From Ovis canadensis (Eukaryota; Chordata; Mammalia; Artiodactyla; Bovidae): a DNA stretch of 64,000 bases. The notes under the pieces were generated by a model that saw only the letters and a list, made by a program, of their open reading frames with translations, was not told where the DNA came from and searched no databases. Made by a program: the position numbers and the translations under genes. Location: assembly GCF_042477335.2 (NCBI RefSeq), contig NC_091245.1:79646501-79710500 (forward strand), in the 5' to 3' direction. Positions 31,552 through 43,692 of this stretch are shown in pieces (the first letter of the stretch is position 1; every line of letters starts with the position of its first letter).

Positions 31552-32141
31552 TCCCCATCAAATTCATACGTTAAAGCCCTAAGCCCCAGCGTTTTAGAAG
31601 GTGATTGTATTTGGAGATAGGGTCTTTAAGGAGGCAATTAGGTTAAAATAAGATCATTAGGGTGGGCCTTAACTCAATATGACTGGTGTCCTTTTAAGAA
31701 GAGGAGATGAGAACACAGATGCACAGACTGAGGAAAATCATGTGCAGACACGGTTAAAGGGTGACAATTTGTAAGCCAAGGAAAGAGTCCTCGAAAGAAT
31801 CCAAAGCTGCCAATATTTCATCCTTGGAATTCTAGCCTTCAGATCTATAAGAAAACTAACTTCTGTAAGACATTCAGTTTGTGGTATTTCATTTCACAGC
31901 GCTAGCATATTAGTTTGTTGTTGCATGGTCGCTAAATCATGTCCAACTCCTTGCAACCCCATAGACTAGCCCTCCAGGCTTCTCTGTCCATGAGATTTCC
32001 CAGGCAAGAAAACTGGAGTGGGTTGCCATTTCCTTCTCCAGGGAATCTTCCTGACCCAGGGATTGAACCTGAATCTCCTGCATTGGCAAGCGAGTTCTGT
32101 ACTTCTGAGCAACCAGGGAAGCCCAGCATACTAATACACAT
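31552..32141 (+). mobile_element. MLT1-type MaLR LTR, interrupted by SINE
   Basis: 'tcaaattcatacgttaaagc', 'gattgtatttggagataggg', 'ggaggcaattaggttaaaat', 'gtgtccttttaagaagagga' and 'gtggtatttcatttcacagc' follow the MLT1 LTR consensus. A Bov-tA interrupts it at 31914-32124, and the last MLT1 bases ('ctaatacaca') follow. It lies inside an L2. Confidence 0.85.
31904..32134 (-). mobile_element. Bov-tA SINE, antisense, inside MLT1
   Basis: Body about 31914-32124. AGCATATTAG (31904-31913) and AGCATACTAA (32125-32134) are an 8/10 duplication of the MLT1 3' terminus. Confidence 0.93.
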
Positions 32142-32690
32142 GCCCAAATATTGAATTCATTTATTTTACTCCAAACCAAATCTTCTTATCTTCCTTAATT
32201 TCAGTGGATGGCACCATTGGGCACCCAGCTTTAGTAATCTGACTAAACATAGTAATTAATGTAGATCTACTCATATTCAACTTTTAGTTGTATCTTCATC
32301 ATAAATATCTCTTTATCTATAACCACCGCATCTCAATTTTAAGCAATTATCATCTGTCACTTATATTGTAGCTATAGCTTCCTAAGTTTTCTTCCACTAT
32401 TTCACTCTTATAAAACATTCTTTGTATTGGAGATTGTTTCACTTCAAATGAAAATTTAAACATGTTACTCTCCTACTTAAAACTCTTTATAACATCCAAT
32501 TAGATTAATAGCTAAAACTCTTTCGGGCCTGCCTATCTCTCCAGGTTATTTTTGCATATTTTTCTTTTCAATTCCTTTCATTTCTCAAGTGTATCTTTCT
32601 CAGGACTTTCGCACATGAAGGTTTTTTGCTGTATGAAATTATCTTTCCTTCTCTTACCTTTTCCCATGTTTATGCCCCAGCTTTTTGATA
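32142..32690 (+). mobile_element. L2, right of MLT1 insert
   Basis: 'tactccaaaccaaatcttct' and 'ttcagtggatggcaccattg' match L2 (CCCAAACCTGCTCCTCC, TCAGTAAATGGCACCACC), followed by 'ttactctcctacttaaaact' and 'gcctgcctatctctccaggt' near its 3' half. In register with 31060-31551. Confidence 0.6.
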
Positions 32691-32694
32691 AAAG

Positions 32695-32917
32695 TAATTT
32701 AGTTAGTATTTTTATGAGCTTTATTATGTTCCAGGTACTATCCTAAGCACTTTGCAATATTAACTTTTTTATCTCATCATATACCTACAAAGGATGTTCT
32801 ATTATTATCTCAGTTTCATCAGTTAAGAAATTGGGGTGCAGAGCACTGAGAGAAGTTAAGTGACTCATTCAGGGTTACAAAGCTAGAAGTAGTGGAGCTT
32901 GGATATAAACTTGGGGG
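32695..32917 (-). repeat. MIR SINE, antisense
   Basis: 'ttatgttccaggtactatcc', 'tatctcagtttcatcagtta' and 'cagggttacaaagctagaag' match reverse-complement MIR. Confidence 0.85.
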
Positions 32918-33057
32918 AATATCGTCAAAGGTTAGACCTTTATTAGGAAAAAATATTTTAATTCTCAAAATTAGGTCAAAGTAGTCAATATGTGTGCTGT
33001 TAAGTCTCATCACAGTTGTAATGGGTTATGAATAAGTTGTAAAAATGAATATGTTGT

Positions 33058-33265
33058 TGAATGCAATCTCTATGAGATCAGGGACAATGTCTACCTTGGT
33101 AGCCATTGTGTCTTTAAGTACTTTGTATACTGTTGTGATAAGGATGACCATAAGTATTTGTTAAATGAAGGAACTGGGAGTGTCCTTAGAATAGAAACAC
33201 TGACAGTGGAGCTTTGGCTCTTAGCGGAGACCTGGCCTATAGAAGATGTTCAATAAATCCACATT
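33058..33265 (+). repeat. L2 3'-end remnant(s)
   Basis: 'tgagatcagggacaatgtct' to 'taagtatttgttaaatgaag' is a typical L2 3' terminus. A second short tail-like phrase ('gatgttcaataaatccac') follows at 33246. Confidence 0.6.
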
Positions 33266-34111
33266 TGATTAATTATCAACTAGCTAGTGGTAGAGCTGCG
33301 CTAAAATGTAATTCGATGTTATGCTGTCAACACCAAAAAAGTAGGAAAACATTTACTCTGATAAAGGGATAATGAGGCAAACGGTATCTATGGGTGAGGT
33401 ATGGTGAGGTTTTAGAGGGAGACTATCTGAGCTATTTATCCCTTTTTTATTTTCCAAACGAATGCCTCATTTTAATTTGTTATAATGCATTACATTTGAA
33501 AATCTTGAGGCATGTATTGAAAACCTCCATGCTTTTCTGATTCTCTCTCTCATTTGTAATAGTGCCTAATTTGTGTCTCTTTTTTCTAGCTCTTGTTTTC
33601 TTCAAGTTCAGTATTTTACATTTTTATGAAGTATAAATATTACGCGGTCAGGGGCTGTCTTGGAATCTCTTTTACTTGTTATCTCTTCAAAGTTTCAGAC
33701 TTTCGTCAGGGCTGAGGGCTTTGTAAACCATGGTTGTTTTAGTGCAGAGCTTAAAGGAATGGCGGTGCTACTTTCCGGTTAATATTTCATTTCTTTCTTC
33801 TGCACCTATCTCATCTTCCCAAAACAATTAAGAAATGGCCCGGGAGTCCTATTCATAGATCTTCTCCATCCAAATAGGAAAGAGAAATAGCAAGGACTAG
33901 CTAGAGTGGTTCCACAGCTCTGTGCTTAATGACTGCCTCTAAGAAATATTTAATATGTAAAGACTTTTAAAGTTTTTGGTAGAAAAGTTCAGAATCTTCC
34001 TTTAATTAGCACATGTATATTTAGAATAATGCATATAGAGGATTTGGGCATGGTTAAAGTTTTTATTTCGTAAAGGAGATTGATCATTTTTAGTATGTTA
34101 TTCAAATCATT
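33266..34111. other. Unassigned sequence
   Basis: No recognised repeat; no long frame. Candidate unique DNA. Confidence 0.4.
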
Positions 34112-34273
34112 TTACCTGGGCTTTGCAATGAGAGAAGCCACTGCAATGAGAAGCCCAAGCGCCTTAACTAGAGAGTAGCTCTTGCTCCCCACAACTAGAG
34201 AAAAGCCCGCAGAGCAACAAAGACCCAGCACAGCCAAGAGTAAATGATAAAATAAATAAAATCGTAAAAAGTA
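34112..34273 (+). mobile_element. CHR-type SINE, 3' part
   Basis: 'gccactgcaatgagaagccc', 'cccacaactagagaaaagcc' and 'acaaagacccagcacagcca' plus an AATAAA-type tail are the 3' half of the CHR SINE. Confidence 0.9.
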
Positions 34274-34539
34274 TTTACTGTTTTCTCTGCCCACTGCCAG
34301 GTTAATACTAATAATAGGAAAGACCCTTAAGCTATCTTATTAGAAGGATTTACATAAGACCATTTAAATACTTTCAGTTCTATTCTACCTGTGTAACCTC
34401 AGGATTATGATAGCTTCCTTTTTAGTTGGATCATAAGAGAAAGAATGCTGTGGCTATATCTTCCGAAGTTCAGGCTTAGTAGTCATTTTGTTTCTCATAG
34501 TCAACTAATAAGCTACATTCTGGTGTCTTAATTCTTTTC

Positions 34540-34880
34540 AAAATTATTTTTTAGGTGTAGGATAGTTGCTTTATAATGTTCTATTGGCCTCTGCTGTACA
34601 GCAATGTGAATCAGCCATAAGTATACATATATGCCCTCCTTCTTGAATCTCCCTCCTACCCTACTCCCATCCCATCCCTGAGCCATCACAGACACCAGGC
34701 TGAACTCCCTGGGTTATTTAGCAATTTTTCACTAGCTATCTATTTTACGCACAGTAATGTATATGTTTCAATGCCACTCTTTCAATTCATCCCACCCTCT
34801 CCTTCCCACACTGTGCCCACAAGCCCATTCTCTACATCTGCCTCTCTATTCCTGCCCTGCAAATAGGTTCGTCCTACTTC
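34540..34880 (-). mobile_element. L1 3' UTR, antisense
   Basis: 'ctgctgtacagcaatgtgaa', 'atatatgccctccttcttga' and 'accaggctgaactccctggg' are the antisense 3' UTR of a cetartiodactyl L1. Confidence 0.75.
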
Positions 34881-35654
34881 TTAATCCATTTAATTGGCTT
34901 GATTAATCCCAGAGACTAACAAAAATTATAGGAATTTTAAAGCAGAGAGCTAGTTTTAGAATTAGACAGCCAAAGTATCATGCTTCTTGATTTCAATCAG
35001 GTTTCTCTTGGCTCTGTCATTTGTTTCAGTTTTGTGGTTAAGGTTTTGACTTTGACAGTCTGTTGAAGACTATGGGACTTCTCCCTAAGCACACACACAC
35101 ACCGACACAACATACTCCTGTATACTCCATTTTGTATACAGTTTCAAAGGGATATTAAGACCTTGAAGCTCATTCACAGATTTGAAAATTAATAACTTCT
35201 TTCTGGCAGTGGTTCTTACCTAAACCTCTAAGTGACACTCAAGATTTGATTGGGAATGACCCACCATCCCACAAAAGAGGAGAGGTGTTCATCCTCTTTG
35301 GTCTACAGTCCTTGGGGGTGATTTTCCATAGTGATTGAAAGGTTAAGCACAGTTGAGTGGATTATTTCCTTTAATCTTTTACTCACATGCAGCTGGAGTA
35401 GGAAGAGCATCTCCTGTCTTTCTGTGGTCAGAATTTGTCCCTTTTTAACTGGAGTCTGGGAAAGATAGGGATTGTTCCATTCTCATTGTGAATTTGTCAT
35501 TGCACATACAGTCTTCAGCTGTCTTTTGTTCTCTTCCTCTGGCTTTTTACTGGTAGGGTTGTTCTATGTGTACTCTTCTAATCTGTTTTTCTACTTTTCC
35601 CACACACATTTATAACCACAAATAATACCATCAGATATAGTGCTTTTACTATGA
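34881..35654. other. Unassigned sequence with short (CA)n
   Basis: Contains a short (AC) run near 35090-35103. No recognised repeat family or coding signal otherwise. Confidence 0.4.
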
Positions 35655-35770
35655 CAGTCATTATTCTGGCTGGCAGACACACACACACACACACACAACA
35701 CATAATTTGATCTTCTCAACAGCCTTTGAGGTAGATACTGTCATTGTCTACAAATTACTTGTATGAAAAA
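35655..35770 (-). repeat. MIR fragment with internal (CA)n
   Basis: 'tgatcttctcaacagccttt' and 'gaggtagatactgtcattgt' match the reverse-complement MIR core. A (CA)9-10 run at 35676-35696 lies just before. Confidence 0.55.
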
Positions 35771-35799
35771 ACAAGTAGTTTATTGGGTATAGGTTTTTC

Positions 35800-37215
35800 C
35801 AGACCAGCACTTTAAAGATGTTACTTCCCTCTCTTCTTACGTGCATTGATTCTGATGAGAACTCTGATGTAATTCTTAGGTCTATTCCTCCATATGTCAC
35901 ATACCCCTTTTCTCTAGTTTCTTATAAGAATTTCTCTTTATCACCGCTTTTTAGCAATTTGATTATGATATCCCTTGGTGCAATTTTCCTCTGGTTTCTT
36001 GTCCTTGTGCTCTGGTTTCTTTCTTAAGCTTCTTGGATGTGTGGGTGAGTATTGTTCTTAAAGTTTGGAAAGATCTTGGCCATTATTTATGCAAATATTA
36101 TTTTGGTTCTCCTCCTCTCTCTCCTAGTGATGTGAGAGAGACTCCAAGTGATGTTGTCACATAGCTCTCTGGTTCTCTTTTCATTAAAAAAAAACCAACA
36201 ACAACAACAAAAAAACCCCTCCCCTTTTCTCTTTGTGCTTAATTTTGGATAGTTTCTATTGCTTAACCTTAAAACTCAGTTATCTTTTCTTGCACTACAT
36301 CTAATCTTCCACTAATTCAGGCTAGTATATTTTTCACTTTAGATGGGTGGCTTTCATCTCTAGAAGTTCTATATAGATCTTTTAAAAATATCTTCTGTAT
36401 CTCTAACTTTTCAAACACATTGAATCTAGTTATAAGAGATGTTTTAATATCCTCATCTGCTAATTCTAGCTTCTGTGTCAATTCTGGATTTGTTATTCTT
36501 ATTGTGGATTGTGTTTTCCTGTCTCTTGACAGGCATGGTATTTTTTTTATTAGCTTCCAGACATTATGAATTTTATCCTTTCTAGTGCTGGATAATTCTG
36601 CATTTCTATAAATCTTTTTCAGCTTTGTTTTTAAGTATTTGGGAGTAGTTTCTTTTCATTTGGATATGGGAAATTGTAAAAATGATTTGTCAGGTAAATC
36701 TTATTCTTCACTAAAGAGGCAACAACTTCCTGGGTACTCTTTCCACTGTCCTGTCAATTAAGAGATTTTACAGTCTTGCTGATCAGAGCCCACACTGGTC
36801 TTAGCCCTATGTGAGTGCTGGGTATATGCCCTTTAATCATTTCCAATAGTTTTTCCTAGCCATGGATAATTTTCTCATCTATTTGCACTGAACAGTGCTC
36901 TGCTGAATGCTTGTGGGGACAGGGTGAGGTGGTAGAATGTGATCCTCTGCAGATCTTCAGGGTCTTCTCCCCGTGCAGCTCTGTCCTCTCCGGTGCATTG
37001 TCCTATGAAATCTGGCTGCCTAATCTCCCAGGAATCTCATCTATGTCTACCTCATGGAGTCATCTTAGTTCCTCTCTGTTACAGACTGAAATTTCTTTCA
37101 AGTCAGTAATCTGTGGCTCACCTCATTTGTGTCTTTTCTTGATTTTTTTTTTTTTTTTCAAACTGTTTTAGGAGGGTGGATAAAAGATAAATCTGATCAC
37201 TGTCACTCCATCTTG
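35800..37215 (-). mobile_element. Ancient L1M 3' UTR region, antisense
   Basis: Phrases such as 'ttagcaatttgattatgata', 'ctaattctagcttctgtgtc', 'attagcttccagacattatg' and the end 'cactccatcttggctggatg' (complement of CAGCCAAGATGGAGTG) are typical of the long 3' UTR of ancient L1M/L1ME elements. An A/CAA run lies at 36185-36218 and a T17 run at 37143-37159. Open frames at 35818-36027 and 36911-37171 are chance. Confidence 0.6.
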
Positions 37216-37455
37216 GCTGGATGTAAATGAACTGGATATTATTTTTGCTTTTTAATTAAAAATGTTACATATATATTTTTCTGCTATGTAGATTCTTTTG
37301 AAATTTGCTTTTTCTACTCAATAATATATGTCAAGGTATAGCTCTGCTGATTCATGTAGAATTAGCACACTCTTTTTAACAGTTGTTTAGTAGAAATATC
37401 ACGATAATATTTATTTCCTTATTAGTGATTAGAATCATTTTAGAATCAGTTAGAG

Positions 37456-37722
37456 ATGGCAATGGCACCCCACTCCAGTACTCTTGCCTGGAAAATCCCA
37501 TGGATGGAGGAGCCTGGAAGGCTGCAGTCCGTGGGGTTGCTGGGGGTTGGGCACGACTGAACGACTTCACTTTCACTTTTCACTTTCCTGCACTGGAGAA
37601 GGAAATGGCAACCCACTCCAGTGTTCTTGCCTGGAGAATCCCAGGGATGGGGGAGCCTGGTGGGCTGCTGTCTATGGGGTCGCAGAGTCGGACACGACTG
37701 AAATGACTTAGACTTAGCAGCT
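37456..37722 (+). mobile_element. BOV-A2 SINE
   Basis: Two BovA monomers joined by the TTCACTTTCACTTTTCACTTT linker. Well conserved and probably young. The overlapping frames here (37383-37739, both strands) are the usual SINE frames. Confidence 0.96.
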
Positions 37723-37734
37723 TTAGTATAATTG

Positions 37735-37870
37735 GGCAAGTCAAATCTAAGTAGTTAGTGTTTCTTACCTCTAAGATGTTGATAACAATAGCAGGGTTTT
37801 TATGAGGATTATATAATGTGTGTCACGTTGTTCACATGGAGCAAAAAGTATGCAAATAGGCACTTAGTAA
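37735..37870 (+). repeat. MIR 3' part
   Basis: 'tcttacctctaagatgttga', 'ttttatgaggattatataat' and 'aaataggcacttagtaattc' fit the sense MIR 3' half. Confidence 0.6.
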
Positions 37871-38449
37871 TTCTTAAATTATTTTAAGAGTTCTTTCTCT
37901 TCTTTTTCTTATTATGTTTTCATTCCTCTCTTTTTCCTTCTTTACCTTGCCTTTTTGAATTCATTAAGTCAGGTTAACTGATTTGTTTTAAAAATCAAGT
38001 AAGTACCAATAAGTCAGGTAGTAGTCATTTTATGAGCATTTTATAAGATAAGCTGGAAAGAAAATCCAAATGAGGATAAATGGTTGGTTTAATTGAACTT
38101 TTTAGTTTTTATAAAGTTCTGGCCTTCTAAGACTCAACTTTTGTCCTAGTAGCAGAAAAATGTGAGGAAGACCCAGGGGAAAGGCCACAAATAATAGATC
38201 AAAGCAGTTTGGTTCCTTGGGGAGGTGGAAAAGCAGGACTCTAAATCATATTGCCAAGCTGAGCAGAGACTGCCTTTCTCTGCCTAATTTGCTCCTAGAG
38301 GAGCTAATTCTTTTTACATGTAGAAACCAAAGCTCCATAGATAAACACTGCGCTCTTTTGCCCCTCCCCTCATTTTTTCTTAGGCTTCATTAAAATTTTC
38401 TTATATCAGATCAAAGGGGGAAATGAAGGTATACATTGAATTATGCAGT
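37871..38449. other. Unassigned sequence
   Basis: No recognised repeat or coding signal. Confidence 0.4.
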
Positions 38450-39240
38450 TGCAATAACTTTCTACGTAGTTTCTTTACTGTCTGCATTTTCCTCCTTTTA
38501 CTCACTCCTTGTTTTGTTGCTAGACTCACCTTCTTTAAGTGAACCTCACAGACACGGATTGAACACAAAAGTCTCAACTGTCTTTTAAGACCCTCTATGA
38601 TGTGATCTATAAGATTTCTTACCATATTTATGTACTAGTGCTATCCTTTCTGTAACCTGCATTTCAACTAAATTAGACTGCTAATGCATAGCTTCCCAGA
38701 TGGCTAAGTGGGAAAAAATCCACCTGCAATGCTGGAGGTGCAAGAAATGTGGATTCAATCCTTGGTTTGGGAAGGTGCCCTGGAGTAGGAAATGGCAACC
38801 CACTCCAGTATTTTTGCCTGAAAAATTCCATGGACATAGGAGCCTGGTGGGCTACAGTCCATGGAGTCACAAAAGAGTTGAACATGACTTAGCATGTTGA
38901 ACACATGAACACGTAGCTGTTGCATATCATTGCAAAGTCTATGTGCCCCACAAAAGCATAGGGACAAGCCTACACTCTTGCCTAGCTGAGCAAATGCCCA
39001 AGTGGATGTTTCTTTTTCTAATTTGCACAAAAATGAGATAAGCCAGACACGCTACACTATTTCCTTTTCCTGTGTCTTTGCTCATGCTTATTATCTTCTG
39101 TAGATCCCTTACCTCTTTTTTTTGCCCAGTGAATTCCTTTTCATCTATTCCACTGAAACTTTCCAAGCATTAATAGTGAACTCCCACTATTCTTCATGTA
39201 TTTAATCTTTTCTGTGATAATTTATTTATTGACCTTCCCT
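38450..39240 (+). mobile_element. L2 3' segment split by SINE
   Basis: 'ttttaagaccctctatgatg' (L2: CAAGGCCCTCCATGATCTG) before the SINE, and 'ctttgctcatgcttattatc', 'gtgaattccttttcatctat' after it, follow the L2 3' region. Decayed. Confidence 0.5.
38690..38907 (+). mobile_element. Bov-tA SINE
   Basis: Sense copy with a diverged head ('gcttcccagatggctaagtg') and B box ('gattcaatcc'). Inserted into the L2 remnant. Confidence 0.93.
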
Positions 39241-39339
39241 TTTAAGTCTCTCTTTATTTGGTTTTATATATTATGTCACTTTATTTTTTTTCCCAAAATC
39301 TAGCCTATATCTAGTCTCTCTAGACTAGTCATATTTGGA

Positions 39340-40130
39340 CTTTTTCTGAGTTCTTTCCACCCTACCTTATAGCCTGATTCTTAAATTTATTATTTCTTAG
39401 ATTCTCAGTCTTTGTCTTTTTCTGCTACTAGTCGAATTGATTCTGCCTGGTTGAGCTCATTTTTCAGCATGGCGTCAACTCTTATATATATATATGTCTT
39501 GGCTCTAAAATCTAAATGAACAATTCTGACATATAGACTTATGTCTCCTTCTGTTTACTTAGACATCTCTTCTCAACAAGCATATCCTAAATCAATATAC
39601 CTAAAATAGTAGAATGTTGCTGTTGTTTAGTCACTAAGACATGTCCAACTCTTGCGACCCAATGGACTGTAACCCTCCACTCTGCTGTCCATGGGATTTC
39701 GAGGCAAGAATACTGGAGTGGATTGCCATTTCCTTCTCTAAGGGATCTTCCTGACCTAGGGATTGAACCCACATCTTTCTCTTCAAATCATTTCCCATAT
39801 ATATTCCCTATTTTAGGCCCTGGTAGTATGATAGGCTAAATTCCCTGATTATTAATTGTCAGGTTAATTGTCCCTCCTATCTACACCTGACAGCCAACCA
39901 AGCATCAAGGCAATTCTACTTCTGAGTGTTCTCTTAATTCTTCTCTCTTTTCTATTCCAATTGTTATTTCCTTAGTTCTAACATCATCATCTAGACCGTT
40001 GAAAAACACTTGTAATTATCATACATTTCTTGTGCTGCTTGATACTTCATTCCAGATTCCACATTGCCACCCTAGTTGTCTTTCTAGAATGTTATTCTAT
40101 CATATCATCATCCTATATCCTAGCATCTGA
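39340..40130 (+). mobile_element. L2 segment split by SINE
   Basis: 'cttatgtctccttctgttta' with 'ttagacatctcttctcaaca' and 'catatcctaaatcaatatac' (L2: TAATAGACATCTCAAACTTAACATG) before the SINE; 'tctagaatgttattctatca' (L2: GATCTTTCTAAAAC) after it. Old. A (TA)n at 39482-39496 lies inside. Confidence 0.45.
39614..39778 (-). mobile_element. Bov-tA SINE, antisense, head-truncated
   Basis: 'gttgctgttgtttagtcact' to 'gggattgaacccacatcttt'. The outermost head (TTTACCGTCTGAGCC complement) is missing. Confidence 0.92.
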
Positions 40131-40149
40131 TCAGGAACACAAAACACTG

Positions 40150-40370
40150 ACTAGTTGAATGCCCACTCTCCTAAACACAGTGCTAGATATTTCACGTATA
40201 TTTGTTATACCATGTAAAGGGCGCAATGATTCTGACAAGAAGATCATTTTATGTTGTAGATCAGGAAAGAGAGGTTCAGAAAGGTTAAATAGTTTTCTCA
40301 CACAGTTGTCACAAAGTAGTATTTCAAAGACAGGTTACTCATATTACAAAGCCCTTTTCCTCTAAAACTT
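40150..40370 (-). repeat. MIR SINE, antisense
   Basis: 'ttgaatgcccactctcctaa', 'acagtgctagatatttcacg', 'agatcaggaaagagaggttc' match reverse-complement MIR. Confidence 0.75.
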
Positions 40371-40534
40371 ACTGATACTTAAGAGTTCTGAACATCAATC
40401 CTAATATTTCATATTCTGAATGGCCTTGGCAAATCACTTAAGTTATGACAATATAAAACTCAGAGGGAGTTTTTTTTTCTTGAGGAAAAATGAAACATGC
40501 TTGTAAATAAATGCCTCACAGGTGTAAATTATTC

Positions 40535-40765
40535 TTACAAATCCTTCAAGGCCCTGATGATATCTATTTTCTACAGTTTTCTTTTTTCACTAAATTGAAT
40601 TCATTCCTATTTCCTCAGTGTATTCATTGCACTTGGTGTGTATCTCAGAGTTTACTGTATTTATTTTTATGTTTTTTCTTCATATACTGACACTGAGTCT
40701 TTTGAAGATAAAGTCATTGCAATAGATACAGCACTTAACAAAGTGCTTAATAGAGTAAGATGAAC
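40535..40765 (+). repeat. L2 3'-end remnant
   Basis: 'aaatccttcaaggccctgat', 'tattcattgcacttggtgtg' and 'acagcacttaacaaagtgct' follow the L2 3' end. Confidence 0.55.
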
Positions 40766-41026
40766 ACCATCTGCCCTCTAAATAAATAAATAAAAACCTT
40801 GTATTAAAATTAATGCATTGGCATAAAAGATATAAAAATCAGAAAACTATCTTGATTACCTGAAAAACTAGTAAAAGAAAATAACTCAATAAACAGAAGA
40901 TCATATTTGCAGCTCAAATATAAAGCATTTAAAATGTTTCTATTGCAGACATCTTAAGTTGTTCAATAAGAAACCATTTACTAAGGACAATTAAGAAAAA
41001 AGGCTCTTCCCTTCTTAATCTAAGCT

Positions 41027-41262
41027 ACAATAGAAATAGAGCTTCCCCAGTGGGGTGGCTCAGTGGTAAAGAATCTGCATGCAAAGAAGGAGATGCAGAA
41101 AATGTGGATTCAATCCATGGGTCGGGAAGATCCCCTAGAGGAGGGCATGGCAACCCACCCCAGTATTCTTGCCTGGAAAATCCCGTGGATTTCTGCCAGA
41201 ACAGCCTGGCATCCATAGAGTTGGGACATGAGTGAAGTGACTTAACACACACAATAGAAATA
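41027..41262 (+). mobile_element. Bov-tA SINE with TSD
   Basis: Full-length sense copy between perfect ACAATAGAAATA repeats (41027-41038, 41251-41262). Confidence 0.97.
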
Positions 41263-41722
41263 ATATGCTATTGGTTCTCAGGTCGCTAAAGGTCCATGAT
41301 TACAAGCATGGAAATCTAGGGTATTTTCAATACTTCAACAATTTTTTGAAACTGTTGAATTCCCTGGATTAGAATAACAGGCAAATAAAGCTTTTCTTTT
41401 TTTTTGCTCTGGGCCAAAAATAAAGAAGCACATTTTGAAGTTAAGAAGTAGTGAATGGCAACATCATGGAAATTATTGGACCAAGTTAATGTATCAAATA
41501 CTTTGACTAGACCTACTAGTCAGACGGTCACTATAATGAAATGAACTTGTCCTTTGGATGATCAACTTTGGATAAAGTGCTGAGTGATGGTCAAAATTGG
41601 TAACTACTAGCACTGAAACTTGCTTATTGTCTGGATTTAATTTCATTATTATTAGTAAAACTTATGCAGTATTGTAAATAACATTATGAACTCAAGAGTA
41701 TAAGAAAAATTTTGAAAGAGTG
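41263..41722. other. Unassigned sequence
   Basis: No recognised repeat; T-run near 41396-41404. It is the 5' flank of a BovB. Confidence 0.4.
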
Positions 41723-43251
41723 TAAGAAAAGTCAAGTGGGCCTTAGGAAGGATCAGTATGAACAAAGTCAGTGGAGGTGATGGAATTCCAGTTGAGCTAT
41801 TTCAAATACTAAAAGATGATGCTGTGAAAATGCTGCGCTCAATATGCCAGCAAATTTGGAAAACTCAGCAGTGGCCACAGGACTGGAAAAGGTCAGTTTT
41901 CATTCCAATCCCAAAGAAAGGCAATCCCAAAGAATGTTCAAACTACTGCACAATTACACTTATCTCACACACTAGCAAAGTAATGCTCAAAATTCTCCAA
42001 GCCAGGTTTCAACAGTATGCGAACTGTGAACTTCCCAATGTTCAAGCTGGATTTAGAAAAGCCAGAGGAGCCAGAGATCAAATTATCAACATCTGTTGGA
42101 CTATCAAAAAAGCAAGAGAATTCCAGAAGAACATCTATTTCTGCTTTATTGACTATGCCAAAGCCTTTGACTGTGTTGATCATAACAAACTGGTGAAAAA
42201 TTCTTCAAGAGATGGGAATACCAAACCACTTTACTTGCTTCCTGAGAAATTTGTATGCAGGTCAAGAAGCAACAGTTAGAACTGGACATGGAACAACAGA
42301 CTGGTTCCAAATTGGGAAAGGAGTATGTCAAGGCTGTATACTGTCAGCCTGCTTATTTAACTTATATGTAGAGTATATCATGCAGAATGCCAGGCTGGAT
42401 GAAGCACAAGCTGGAATCAAGATTGCTGGGAGAAATATCAATAACCTCAGATATGCATATGGCATCACCCTTACAGCAGAAAGCAAAGAACTAAAGAGCC
42501 TCTTGATGAAAGTGAAAAAGGAGAGTGAAAAATTTGGCTTAAAACTCAACATTCAGAAAACTAAGATTATGGCATCTGGTCCCATCACTTCATTGCAAAT
42601 AGGTGGGGAAACAATGGAAACAGTGAGAACTGTTATTTTATTGGGCTCCAAAATCACTGCAGATGGTGACTACAGCCATGAAAAACAAACAAACAAACAA
42701 ACAAAAAACACACAACTCTTCTTCCTTGGAAGAAAGCTATGACCAACCTAGACAGCATATTGAGAAGCAGAGACATTAGTTTGCTAACAAAGGTCCATCT
42801 AGTTAAAGCTGTGTTTTTTTTTTCCAGTAGTCATGTATGGATGTGAGAGTTGGACTATAAAGAAAGCTGAGCACCAAAGAATTGATGCTCTTGGACTGTG
42901 GTGTTGGAGAACACACTTGAGAGTCCCTTGAACTGCAAGGAGATCCAACCAGTCTATCCTAAAGGAAATCAGTCCTGAAATCAGTTCAGGACTGCTGCTG
43001 AAGCTGAAACGCCAATACTCCAGCCACCTGTTATGAAGAACTTACTCATTGGAAAAGACTCTGATGCTGGAAAAGACTGAAGGGGACAAGAGAAGATGAG
43101 ATGGTCGGATGGCATCACTGACTTGAGGGACATGACTCTGAGTAAACTCTGGGAGTTGATGATGGACAGGGAGGCCTGGCGTGCTGCAGTCCCTGCAGTT
43201 GCAGAGTCGGACACGACTGAGCAACTGAACTGAACTGAACTGATAAGAAAA
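41723..43251 (+). mobile_element. 5'-truncated BovB LINE with TSD
   Basis: TAAGAAAA at 41723-41730 and 43244-43251. The insert starts in ORF2 at the KWALRK-type region and ends with the ACTGA reiteration. It contains an internal (CAAA)n insertion at about 42682-42707. Confidence 0.95.
41731..43230 (+). pseudogene. BovB ORF2 fragment with dead RT active site
   Basis: RT region of the RTE-type LINE protein. Motif A (CFIDYAKAFDCVDHNK) is intact at about 42138-42190 in the 41758-42279 frame. A one-base insertion just after it (about 42195) moves the rest to the 42212-42742 frame. There, motif C reads RYAYGITL in place of RYADDTTL (about 42450), so both catalytic Asp residues are lost. A CAAA run after SHEK at about 42680 breaks the frame again, and poly(T) at 42813 marks a further indel. 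Clearly dead; older than the 22.6-24.3 kb copy by frame damage. Confidence 0.93.
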
Positions 43252-43514
43252 ACAGTGTTAACAGTCAATAAATGTAGTTTTGTTGGTAGACTAATTCCTT
43301 TCAGATAATGTTGTCCACAGCTAAAAAGAAATAATGGAAATTTAGTAATGAAAATATTGATAACTTTTCTCTGAAAGTACATAGAGGGCCTAACAAATTC
43401 ATTTTCACTAAGTGAATACAGTCAAGTGTAACTATGCAGATGAAGATATTTAACAATGCCAGCATCTTAGAAACCTCCCTTAATGCACTCATCTACTACT
43501 TATCTATGTATGAG

Positions 43515-43692
43515 GTCCAGCAGCTGTGTGTTCTATCCCTGGGTCAGGAAGATTCCCTGCAGGAGGGCATGGCAACCCACTCCAGTATTCTTGCCTGGAG
43601 AATCCCACGGGCAGAGGAGCCTTGAAGGCTGCAGTCCATAGCGTCGGACAGACTTGGATACAACTGAAACGACTTAGCACAGCACAGTATTA
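43515..43692 (+). mobile_element. Bov-tA SINE, partial head
   Basis: Begins near the B box ('gttctatccctgggtcagga') and ends 'gaaacgacttagcacagcac'. 5'-truncated. Confidence 0.9.
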
